A stretch of 64,000 nucleotides of DNA, from positions 2,666,001-2,730,000 of the forward strand of contig OX419757.1 of NCBI GenBank assembly GCA_948567375.1, written 5' to 3'. Source of the stretch: Lunularia cruciata (Eukaryota > Streptophyta > Marchantiopsida > Lunulariales > Lunulariaceae). Shown in pieces: positions 35,900 to 45,260 of the stretch (the stretch's first letter is position 1; the number at the start of each line of letters is the position of its first letter). The notes below the pieces were generated by a model, which saw only the letters and a program-made list of their open reading frames with translations, was not told the origin of the DNA and did no database searches. The translations under genes and the position numbers were made by a program.

Positions 35900-37500
35900 A
35901 GGTTTGGTGGGTAGGTGTGAGAGATGACAAAGAACCTTGAGAGATCATTCATGTGAGAACACCAATGAATAATAGATTCAAAGTGTTGTCATATAGGGAC
36001 CTTGCAAGGAGAGCAATTGCAATAGTTATCATCAAGATATTTTGAGCACAATGGATGACTTGACAATCAAGTCAAGAAATTTTCTTTGAGCTTGTCTTTG
36101 CAAGATAAAACATTAATTGGGTCTTGGTGTTCCACCATTACTCTCAAAAACTATATGGTGCATTTTTAGAGAAGGTACTGAACTCCTTGATCCCTTTTGT
36201 CATTCATTTCTATACAAGGATATCACTATGGACAAAGGAAGAGAAGGTGTTCTACAAAGAAATCTTTCCCTCATTTGCCAACTATAAGAGTACACTAGTA
36301 GGACAAGACATGTTGAAAATCATCAAGGAGTAAGATTAGCACTTCTTGAGAATAGGAGAATTTGTTATCCCTAGAGAGCTTGAGGTGTAGAGGATACCAT
36401 TGGCAACCAAATTTAAGGTGTCAAAAGAACCAATGAGGGCAACATAAGTAGCAATAGTTTGCAAACAAAAAAGAGTCATAAAAGAAGTGTCTTTGGTTTT
36501 GTCTTTGTCTTCAAAGTCATTGGGTAATGAGAGTATGGAGTTGGATGAGAGAAAGGATGTTCACTAATCAAAATGACCTAAGTTGTCCATTTGGGGCACA
36601 AATGAGGAGGAAGAAGAAGTGTGCAATAGAGAAGCATTGAAGCATTAAACCCAAACCTGATCAAGAAATTGTCCATGCAAGAAAAAGAACACCGGAGGAT
36701 AATAGACAAAGCATCTTCAAGGCATACAAGCCCAAGGTTATTATCAAGCAAATAAAAGAAAGTTTTTCCTTCCAATTTTGGACCTTCTCAATTTGATATT
36801 TAAGAAATATGTAGCACAATAGCTAGAGGTACCTGACATTGTACATATGGTGAAGAAAATGCATTTGACTTTGTATAATGATCAAGCAAATACAAAGCTA
36901 CTTTGTAAGAACCTGGATAAGGTAAAACTAGTATTGGATGTAAGTCAAAAGGCAAAAGTGGAAAAGGTGGATATGATTGTGGAAATGTAAAAAAAGATTG
37001 ACAATAATGGCAAATGTGTATGTAGAGTTATCTGATTTTGACCGATGATATTGACTGATTCAAGGAGGAGGTTAAGAAGTCAAAAGAAAGATGCCAAACA
37101 GATTCTCAAGTCATTGAAGGGTAAATAGAGACACCCAAGAAGGAGCATAGGGAGATGAATTTAAACTAGGGGTTTAAATTCAAGATTAGGGATAAAGTTC
37201 AATAGGTGCAATGGCAAAAGACATAAGGATTGCCATAGTAATTGCCAAATTGTTGGTAATCTGATCTAAGAGTTGGAGGAGAAGAAGAGGTTAGGTGTTA
37301 CAAGGTCAACACAATAAGTAACCATTTTGACCATTGAAAATATAGGGGTAGAAATGGAAGTAGATACTTCTTTGGCAATGGAGAGAAGAAGTCAACAATC
37401 ACAAAGAGGAAAAATCATGAGTTCCAAAGATAGAGATGTTTTAGATTAGATGAAGTTATCATTAAGAACTTTCATTGCAATTTGTTTCTTAAAGATATGA
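35900..37500 (+). pseudogene. Lys/Glu-rich gag-like coding remnant, copy 2
   Basis: Broken Lys/Glu/Gln-rich plus-strand frames occur here, for example the 69-codon run at 36,124-36,333 starting MVFHHYSQKLYGAFLEK. It has the same style and relative position as 8,931-10,760 and 47,500-50,420, upstream of sequence related to 51,600-52,045. No catalytic motif. Confidence 0.35.
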
Positions 37501-37959
37501 AGTAGCTCCCAAAGGTTCCTAAAAATCTTATGTATAAGACCAAAGTACCCATGGCAAAAAAAAAGCAATCCAACTAGGGAAGAAACAAAAACATTTTATA
37601 ATAAAAATTAGAAGAACATTAAACTAGAATTGAGAGAATAGCTTCGAGATTAAAAATAATATTGAATAAGGAAGAAGAGTATCCTTGATAAAATTACTGG
37701 ATCTTTATTGATAGAAGTTATTAGTCAAACAATTTAGGTAATTTGACTCCATTGGAATTAACTTGTAGGTGTTAGTTAGTTCAATGAATGTAACTACCAT
37801 ATGCAACTTAGCTATTTAAGTTGTGCATTCAAAATGCCTCGCATTCATTTCATGGAGAAGATGGATAAAGTGAAAGAGCACAAACTCCTTGTTGCTTCTT
37901 TAACTTATTTGTGAAGTATCTATATCTTTGTAGTGTATAAGTATTGGTTGATCTCTATA

Positions 37960-38257
37960 ATTGGAATTGTTGAGTGCCTTGTATGTTTGATCCTTGATAT
38001 CTAGAACACAATTTTGGAAGCAATGCCTTGATAGAACTTGCAAGTGTAGTAGCATTGACAATAGCCAAAGAATATGCATAAAAAGTTTGAGGCTTCAAGT
38101 GAAATCTTCTTTGGGAAGACAAGTGCCTTTAAAAAGGGAACATGCATCTTTGGCATGGACTGAAACTTTGGTGTTAAGAATGGATTCATGTCTTTGGATT
38201 GGATCATCATTGTCAAGATTCTAATAATTTATTTTGTGTGATTGTGAGTAATCTTTT
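37960..38257 (+). repeat. LTR-like repeat interrupted by Gypsy-2, left part
   Basis: Joined to 45,133-45,260 it aligns over its length with 51,690-52,045. Shared strings include GCAAT(G/A)CCTTGAT, GATTG(G/A)ATCATCA, AATTTATT and, right of the insertion, CTCTTTTGGGA(C/G)TAGTTT. It is thus the pre-insertion target of Gypsy-2. Confidence 0.6.
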
Positions 38258-38615
38258 TGTAGCAATATGGAGTTTAGCAATGAAGTTAGTTAGGGCTAAC
38301 AAAGTAGCAAATAGGAAAAATCAGCCTAGAATATTCCAAAAGTATCTAGGAAGCTTCTTGAGAAGCTTCCCAACTAGCTTAGCTTGCACCCCAAGTAAGT
38401 AGCTTCTAGAAGCTTCCAACTAGCTTAGCTTGCAAGCCAAGTAGGTGACTTCTATAAGGAAGCTTCTTGAGAAGCTTCTCAAGAGCCTTGAATGCTCCCT
38501 ATAAATACCAAAGCCAAAGCTCATGCTTGGCATTTGGAATTTCCATCATTCAAGTGTCCCAATATGAGTTCCATTGTCCTATCTCTCTCCTTGGTCTTGG
38601 TCTTGGTCTTTTACA
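38258..38615 (+). repeat. 5' LTR of Gypsy-2 (358 bp) with heat-shock-element motifs
   Basis: It runs TGTAGCAATATGG...CTTTTACA. It contains TTCTAGAAGCTTC at 38,404-38,416, a perfect TTCnnGAAnnTTC heat-shock element, and GAAGCTTC dyads at 38,350-38,357 and 38,362-38,369. The 18-bp palindrome CTTGAGAAGCTTCTCAAG is at 38,466-38,483. A TATAAATA box follows at 38,500-38,507. Spacing of about 85 bp from element to TATA suits a promoter. Confidence 0.93.
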
Positions 38616-38616
38616 T

Positions 38617-38628
38617 TGGTATTAGAGC
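38617..38628 (+). promoter_or_regulatory. Primer-binding site of Gypsy-2
   Basis: TGGTATTAGAGC matches the usual initiator tRNA-Met binding site TGGTATCAGAGC at 11 of 12 positions. It lies one base after the LTR. Confidence 0.9.
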
Positions 38629-39033
38629 AAGAATGGGATGGATGGAATTTATGGACCACCAAATCCATTTCTACCAGACCATTAGGAATTTTTTGTTTAG
38701 GTACTACCAAGCATCATTTCATACAGTTCATCATCTCACGCTTTGGACAAGATTTTTTGAATACAATCATCTTGTCCAAGGATCCCTTGGTACTTCCGGT
38801 TGTAACTTATGAAGAATTATGGATGTGTTGCATCTATGTGTTAATAAATTAGATAGATTGGGCGTGGTGGGATAGAGTAGTAACCATGGTTGCAATGCCC
38901 AAGGTTATCATTGCTATGTAGAGACAAATCAAGCACCTTACTTGATTGTTGGATGAACAAGATCATTGACAATAGGAGTACATAGAGAGGGTACCAATTT
39001 GACAATGAGAAGACCAAATCTGATTTCCTAAAC

Positions 39034-39855
39034 CCAGGGTATTTGAAGGCAAGTATCTCCTAGGTGGAGAATTTTATGTTTGATTGTGAATGTTATTTTG
39101 AAGCTATCAATCTTCAGCATGAGCATAAATAGATTCTCTTGGCTTCTAGCCAATTGGATGGAGTAGCAAAGCAATGGTGGTGATTCCGAGTGGAGCAAGC
39201 GCTCAGGATGTTGGCACAGTGGGCTTTTCATCCGACCCATCTTGAAACATAGACCAAGGAGTCTAACATGCATGCGAGCCAATGGGTGGCAAACCCACGT
39301 GAGGCACAATTAACTTGATAGATGTGATCCTCTTTTGCAAGGTGCAACATTGACCTACCATGATATTTTCTGAAAGGTTTGAGTAAGAGTATGCCTATTG
39401 GGACAAAAATATGGTGAATTATGCTTGAGTAGGAGAAAGTTAGAGGAAACTCTGGTGGAGGCTCGTAGCGATATTGATGTGCAATATTTTTTCAGACTTG
39501 GGTATAAGGGAAAAAGACAAATCAAACCATCTAGTAAGAGGTTCACTCTGAAGTTTCACTCAAGATAGCTGGAGCACAATAATTTTCATCAGGTAAAGCA
39601 AATGATTAGAGGCATTGGGGATGAAACATCCTTGATTTATTCTCAAACTTTGAATACATGAGACGTTGGAGTTGCTTGGTTGAACCCTTGGCAAACAAAT
39701 TTGAATGCTCCAAGTGGGCCATATTTGGTAAGCAAAAGTGGCAATGTGGGATGAACTAAAAGCCGGGTTATGGTGCCAAACTGCACGCTAACCTAGATCC
39801 CACAAAGGGTGTTGATTGATTAAGACAACAAGATGGTAGTCATGGAAGTTGAAAT

Positions 39856-39886
<31 letters not shown>

Positions 39887-41130
39887 AAATTGATTAGCTT
39901 GGAAAATAGATGGTACTAAAGTGCACTACAAAACACCACAACCATCATAAGTGAGTGCAAGGTCCTAATGAGTAGGAGGGCGTAGGGGTTGTGGTGCAAC
40001 CTCTAGCGTGAGCCAGGGTGAAACGGCCCCCGATGCAGATCTTGGTGGTAGTAACAAGTATTCAAATGAGAACTTTGAAGACTGAAGTGGAGAAAGTTTC
40101 ATGTGAATAGCAATTGGACATGGGTTAGTTGATCTTAAGAGATGGGGGCAGTCTTGTATCAAGCGCACAATGCACACCATGCATTGAAAGGAGATTGGGT
40201 CAATATTTCTGAACCGAGTTGCGGGAGTGGACGGTAATGTAGCTGAATCCAAAGACGCCAATAGGAACCCCGAGAAGAGTTTTCTTTTCTTTTTTACGAC
40301 CTGTCCACCCTAAAATCACATCACACAAAGATAAGTTCCAGTGGTTGGTAAAGCATCACATGTCTTGCTGTGTTTGGTGCACCACCAACAGCCTTTGAAA
40401 ATCTGGAGGAGAAAATACTCATCGCGCTTGGTCATACTCATAACCGCATAAGGTGTCAAGGTGAACAACCTCTAGTTGATAGAACAATGTAGGTAAGGGA
40501 AGTCGGCAAAACAGATCTGTAACTTTGGGAAAAGGATTGGCTCTGTGGATTGGGTTTGGGGGTCTATGTCTCAACCTTAGTGGGTTGTTGGTGCTCTGCC
40601 CAAGCTGCTCGGAAAATTGTTGCACCAATCTTGACATGAGCAGAATTCATGAGTGCAAGAATTAGTCAATTCTAAGCTATAAATGCCACACAAGTTGCAC
40701 GGATAGGTTGGTAGAGGTGAAACGAATTGGCTTTATAAGAAGTTACATCATGCAATTCCAGAACATCATCATGCAAATTCCAAATATATTGGAAGGTGAA
40801 GCTTTGGATCAATTTTTGAAAGGCTTGAAGTCATGAACCAAATTAGAGGTAACCATGCAAGAGCCACAACACTTGGAAGAAACCATGCAGTTAGCTGAAT
40901 GCTTTGATTCCTTAGTTGCAACAACTTGGTCTTGATCTCAACCTTGACCTCCACAAAACCTACCACTATACTACATGCGTGTGGAGGAGCTGGCACCAAT
41001 GGAGATTGATGCCATCCAATGGAGACCACTTGGCACTATAGATAGAGAAAAATGGTGACAAAATGGTGGTTGTTTTTATTACCACCAAATTGGATATAGC
41101 ATCACTAATTGTCCACTAAAAAATATGCAA
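39034..41130 (+). pseudogene. gag: gag of Gypsy-2, split by rRNA sequence
   Basis: The left part reads VFEGKYLL near 39,039 and LASSQLDGVAKQWW near 39,140-39,181. The right part begins with AINATQVAR near 40,665 and continues DRLVEVKRIGFIRSYIMQFQ, then IPNILEGEALDQFLKGLK and LEETMQLAECFDSL. These blocks match the retrotransposon gag domain on either side of its middle. A decayed zinc knuckle (CFYYHQIGYSITNC; second Cys and His both replaced by Tyr) lies near 41,070. Several frameshifts and stops are present in addition to the rRNA insertion. Confidence 0.85.
39195..40645 (+). pseudogene. 25S (LSU) rRNA gene fragment inside Gypsy-2 gag
   Basis: This is nuclear 25S rRNA sequence in sense orientation. 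Recognisable conserved strings, in rRNA order: TTGAAACATAGACCAAGGAG (39,240), AGGAAACTCTGGTGGAGGCT (39,444), AACCATCTAGTAAGAGGTTC, AGGATAGCTGGAGCAC-like (39,560), GATTAGAGGCAT (39,603), CTCCAAGTGGGCCATATTTG (39,708), AAAGCCGGGTTATGGTG, CACAAAGGGTGTTGATTGAT, AAATCCGCTAAGGAGTGTGT (39,853), GATCTTGGTGGTAGTAACAA (40,038), CATACTCATAACCGCATAAG (40,433), GGGAAGTCGGCAAAACAGAT (40,497) and GGGAAAAGGATTGGCTCTGT (40,528). It includes the GTPase-associated-centre region (about 39,800-39,885). It covers roughly the second quarter to half of 25S. Differences from plant 25S are mostly C-to-T and G-to-A. It cannot give a working rRNA. Confidence 0.95.
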
Positions 41131-41222
41131 CCTCAACAAGTCACTTAGATGGAGTTTGTGGAGTAGAATGATCAAAGAAATGAGGAATCCCCATAGAAGA
41201 TTTTGAGCCACCTATTGGGAAC

Positions 41223-41560
41223 TTGATTAATTCCAATGGGATCAAAGGCTTAACCTATGCAAGTTTGCTTCACTTGCAAAGTATGATATTTGATCATGGT
41301 TGTAGGATTTTGGTTGATTCAGGAAGTTCAAAAAATTGCTTTCATGCAATTAGCAAAGGAATTATATATTCTATCAAGCCAGTAATTGGAAGTAGATTGA
41401 TGATGGTGGATGATAGAACGGGTTCTACATTTCATACCTTGCATCCTTTTACCCTCAAGATTGGAAAAGAGTATTTGGAGTGTATGAGGTTTGTAGTGAC
41501 ACCTCTACACTATGATGTCATTTTAGGACTACCTTAGCTTGAACATCATAAGGCTCAATT
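41223..41560 (+). pseudogene. pol: Protease of Gypsy-2
   Basis: The open run has the aspartic protease site CRILVDSGSSKNCF near 41,303. The C-terminal HYDVILGLP near 41,510 is followed by a stop replacing the usual Trp, then LEHHKAQFD. Order and spacing fit a chromoviral protease. Confidence 0.88.
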
Positions 41561-41884
41561 TGATTAGACCCGACAAAAAAATTCAAGTACAACATCAAGG
41601 TAGGAATTTCCAATTAGGTTGTTTGGCATCTTTGAGTAAGATACCTAAGACTAGTCAATCCCAAGATGTGAAGTTTGTAAGGAAAGCAACCATAGAGTAA
41701 GCTTTGAAGGAAGAGAAGTCTCAAGATGGGGATTTATAATGAAAGTAGCCATAGAGAAAGCCTTGAAGGAAGATAAGCCCCTAGATGGGAAGTTTGTCGA
41801 TGAAGCAACTATAGAGAAAGCTTTGGAGGAAGATAAGTCTATTTTTGCAATGTGCATCAAGCCAATTGCACAAGGAGAATCTAA

Positions 41885-43265
41885 GGAGAGTTAGAAGCCT
41901 CATTGAGCAATGGTTGATCAAATAATTCAAGAGTTTGCAGAAATATTTTTGGATGATATGCCAAAGGGATTACCCTCTAATCGTGGTATGCTCTTCAAGA
42001 TTGAGTTATTTCCAAGGAGTTCTCTAGTGAGTAGGCCAATTTATTGGCTCTCACCAAAGGAGTTGGAGTAGCTGCAAAAAACACTTATAGAGTTGTTGGA
42101 GAGGATTTCATATGACATAATACTTCTCCTTGGGAAGCTCAGGTGCTATTCATTCCAAAGAAGTATGGAGGACTTTGTTTCTATATTGATTATTGTGGGC
42201 TTAATAAACAGATATTGAAGAATGCATACACTTTGCCTCAAATTGATAACTTGCTTGATCAACTAAGTGGACCACAATACTTCTCCAAGTTGGATCTTTG
42301 CAATGACTACTGGCAAATCCTTATTGATAGAGAAGATGTCCAAAAGATTGCCTTTTGCATAAGGTATGGATATTTTGAGTGGAGAGTTTTGCTTTATGGG
42401 TTCACTAATGCTCCAATTGTCTTCATGGATCAGATGCATTGGGTGTTGTATGGACTGTTGGATTGATATGTGGTGGTGTTCTTGGATGATATCTTAATCT
42501 ATAGCAAGATAGAGGAAGAACATGTGCATCACATGCAAGAAGTGCTAAGATGACTATGACAGTGGAGGTTTTATTGCAAGAAGTTGAAGTGTGCCTTTTA
42601 GTAGAAGGAAGTTACCTTGTTGGGTCACAAGATCTCATCAGAGGTCAAGATAGAAGAAGAGAAAATCACAACCATGATTGATTGGCTTACTCCAAAGGGT
42701 GCTCTAAAGTATGGGCATTTAATGGATTGACTAGTTTTTACCAATTGTTCATCCACTACTATGCTCATGTGGCCACACTATTGACCGATCTCTTGGGAAA
42801 GAACTTGAGCTTTCAATGGACCAAGAAGCATTCCAAAAGTTGAAACATATGGTGTCTTCAAGACCAATTCTTCAACCATATGATCCTCAACTACCATGTG
42901 TGGTTGATTTTGATGCTTCTAACTTTGCAATTGGAGCTATGTTGCAATAAGAATTCACAAATGGACTGAATCTGATTGCCTTTGTGTCTCACAAACTTAA
43001 AACATCAAAAAGGAATTACTCTACTTGAGATCAAGAATAACTATTAATGGTATATGCCACCAAGGTATGGAGGCATTATCTCTTGGAGAAAAAAGTGGTC
43101 ATGCAAACTGATCATAAGCCTTTGTTGCAAATGTTACATATGGAACACATGAAAAGTTCACATTATTGATGGGAGGAACAACTACAGTTGTTTGACATCA
43201 AACTTGAGTACAAACCCGGTCGGTTCCATGTCATCCGTGATGCCTTATTACAATGACCTGATTTG
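41885..43265 (+). pseudogene. pol: Reverse transcriptase and RNase H of Gypsy-2
   Basis: RT begins EFAEIFLDDMPKGLPSNRG near 41,930. It shifts frame near 42,115 and continues VLFIPKKYGGLCFYIDYCGLNK, SKLDLCNDYWQI, and AFCIRYGYFEWRVLLYGFTN. A stop at 42,464 precedes the catalytic VVVFLDDILIYSK (about 42,472), which is intact. GHKISSEVKI follows. RNase H shows DFDASNFAIGAML near 42,908, SHKLKTSKRNYS near 42,989, RHYLLEKKVVMQTDHKPLL near 43,074 and EYKPGRFHVIRDALLQ near 43,208. Multiple stops and frameshifts are present. Confidence 0.9.
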
Positions 43266-43494
43266 AAGTCTCTTTTGCTCATCATGTGGTAATTATGATA
43301 GTGTTAATTGACTCTAAAGTCCAAACCAAGTTTAGGATAACTCTACAACAAGATCCATTCTTTCAGGTGATACAAGGTTGTCTTACAACATGCAATAAGG
43401 AGTACAACACCTTCTCCTTCAAGGAAGGCTTTCTATTCCATGAGGACTAGATCTATGTTCTAGCCAAAGGTGATCCCTGACTTGTTTGCCTTCA

Positions 43495-44540
43495 AGAAGC
43501 CCATGATTTACGAATTGTTGGTCACATGGGTGTGGACAAGACCTTGAGTACCCTCCAACGGCAATGGTGATGGCCCAACTTGGCACAAGATGTTTGTCCA
43601 ATTGTGTGAGAGCTGCCAATGCAACAAGGCAATTAACTAGAAACCAAGTGGACTCCTTCAACACACTCCCTATTCCCCATCTACTCATTGGGAACATGTG
43701 AGCTTAGATCTCATCACCTCCTTACTCAAGACAAAGCAAGGTCACACAACAATTGTGGTGTTTGTAATAAGCTTAATAAGCAAATCCATTTGGCACTAAT
43801 AGTTAATATTGTGGATGTTCTAGCCCTGGTGTAGATCTTCTTTGACAACATATTCAAACATCATGGGATGCCACTTGTACTCATCTCCGACCATTATCCT
43901 CAATTCATGGGGAAATTTTGGCAAGCACTCTTCCAAATACTTGGTACCAAGCTTACTTTGTCCACGGCCTATCATCCTTAAATTGATGGAAAAATTGAAT
44001 GTGCAAATTGCACCTTGGAGGATATGCTTTGTGCCTCTATCAACATCCACTATACCAATTGGGATGAATGTCTTGTAGCTGCGGTGTCTGCATACAATAA
44101 TTACAAATATTCAAGCATTGGATTCTCTCCTTTCTTCCTCAATTTGTGCCAAGATCCACTTGTTCTAGATTCCCTTCTTGCTCCTCCTCTGTCTCATGTC
44201 CCTCATACTTCAACTTTCTTGACCACCATATCCCAATCCCTCCAACAAGCCAAATCTCATCTCCTTGTTGCTCAAAATCAACAAAAACAATATGCAAACT
44301 ACCCTCATCATGATCTCATATTTCAAGTTGGTGATAAAGTCATACTCTCCTCTAGTAACCTATCCTTCCCACTTGATACCCAAGTTCATAAACTCACCCC
44401 TATTTGGATAGGACACTTTCATGTCACCCAAATTATCTCTCCTATTGCTTATCTACTTGCCTTGCCTTATTATATGTGTATCCACCCTATCTTTCACATT
44501 TCCAAGTTGACACCCTTTGTTCCCAACCCATCTTCTTTTT
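43495..44540 (+). pseudogene. pol: Integrase of Gypsy-2
   Basis: The zinc-domain His segment HDLRIVGHMGVDKTLSTL is at 43,501-43,554. The catalytic core shows HHGMPLVLISDHYPQF near 43,860-43,905 (second Asp present) and TLSTAYHP near 43,957. The Glu region KIECANCTLEDML follows near 43,990. The C-terminal domain is KLTPIWIGHFHVTQIISPIAY (GPF/Y-type module) and IHPIFHISKLTPFVP. The run 44,015-44,623 stays open for 202 codons. Frameshifts occur upstream. Confidence 0.9.
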
Positions 44541-44573
44541 CCTCTTGGTCCTCCTCCTCCCGTCTCTATCATT

Positions 44574-44757
44574 GTCATGAGGAGTATGAAGTTGATTGTA
44601 TCCTTACACATTGCCATATTTAACAAGGCCACTGGCAACATACAAAATACAAGGTCCTTTGGAAAGGGTATCTCCTTCATGATGCCACATGGGAACCTCT
44701 TTCTCATCTCCAAAATGCACAAACAGCCATCAAGGAGTTTGAGGCTTCAATGGTGAT
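44574..44757 (+). pseudogene. Chromodomain at the integrase C-terminus of Gypsy-2
   Basis: EEYEVDCIL (44,580) and, after a short frameshift, KYKVLWKGYLLHDATWEP followed by LSHLQNAQTAIKEFEAS match the chromodomain core: E-Y-x-V-E-x-I-L, then Y-x-V-x-W-K-G-Y and A-T-W-E-P, with a C-terminal helix. Chromodomains of this group are thought to direct integration to heterochromatin. Confidence 0.9.
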
Positions 44758-44776
44758 GAGGACATCAAAAACTAGT

Positions 44777-44788
44777 AGTGGAGGAATA
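44777..44788 (+). promoter_or_regulatory. Polypurine tract of Gypsy-2
   Basis: AGTGGAGGAATA lies directly before the TGTAACAATA start of the 3' LTR. Confidence 0.7.
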
Positions 44789-45137
44789 TGTAACAATATA
44801 GAGTTTAGCAACAAAGTTAGTTAAGGCTAACAAAGTAACAAATATGACAAATTAACCTAAAATATTCCAAAAGTATCTAGGAAGATTCTTGGGAAGCTTC
44901 CTGGCTAGCTTAGCTTGCACCCCAAGTAAGTAACTTCTAGAAGGAAGCTTCTAGAACCTTCCAACTACCTAGTTTGCAAGCCAAGAAGGCAGCTTCTAGA
45001 AGAGAGCTTCTTGAGAAGCTTCTCAAGAGCCTTGTGTGCTCCCTACCAAAGCCAAAGCTCATGCTTGGGATTTGGAGTTTCACTCGTTTAAGTATCCCAA
45101 TGTGAGTTTCTATTCTCCTTGGTCTCAGTCTTTTACA
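44789..45137 (+). repeat. 3' LTR of Gypsy-2 (349 bp) with extended heat-shock element
   Basis: It runs TGTAACAATATAG...CTTTTACA. GAAGCTTCTAGAACCTTC at 44,944-44,961 is a perfect four-unit GAAnnTTCnnGAAnnTTC array. Further TTCnnGAA dyads lie at 44,935-44,942 and 44,994-45,001. The palindrome CTTGAGAAGCTTCTCAAG is repeated at 45,010-45,027. The TATAAATA box of the 5' LTR is missing here (CTCCCTACCAAAG). Confidence 0.93.
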
Positions 45138-45260
45138 CTTTTCTACCTTTCTTGTAGTGCACCTTTGTGTCATATTACCCTCTTTTGGGACTAGTTTCTA
45201 CCTAAGAGGTTAAACAATAATAAAGAATTGCTTGTGACACTTTCTTTGTATCTATCATTC
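45133..45260 (+). repeat. LTR-like repeat interrupted by Gypsy-2, right part
   Basis: It continues the repeat at 37,960-38,257. It matches 51,925-52,045 through CTCTTTTGGGA(C/G)TAGTTT, AGGTTAAA, AATAAAGAA(T/C)TG and TGTGACACTT, and ends at CTTTGTATCTATCA. Confidence 0.65.

Larger units (their letters stand above)
38258..45137 (+). mobile_element. Gypsy-2: chromodomain Ty3/Gypsy element carrying 25S rRNA sequence, with CTTTT target duplication
   Basis: Two LTRs (38,258-38,615 and 44,789-45,137) bound a 6.2-kb interior with PBS, gag, protease, RT, RNase H, integrase and a C-terminal chromodomain. CTTTT occurs directly before the 5' LTR (38,253-38,257) and directly after the 3' LTR (45,138-45,142), which marks a real integration event. 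The chromodomain and tRNA-Met PBS place it with the chromoviruses. The LTRs differ by many substitutions and some indels, so it is older than Gypsy-1. All genes are broken. A 1.45-kb segment of 25S rRNA interrupts gag. Confidence 0.95.

Noticed and set aside
39195-40645. Functional rDNA unit
   Set aside because: Only an internal part of 25S is present, with many transitions at conserved sites, and it is surrounded by gag sequence; no 18S, 5.8S or spacer is seen.
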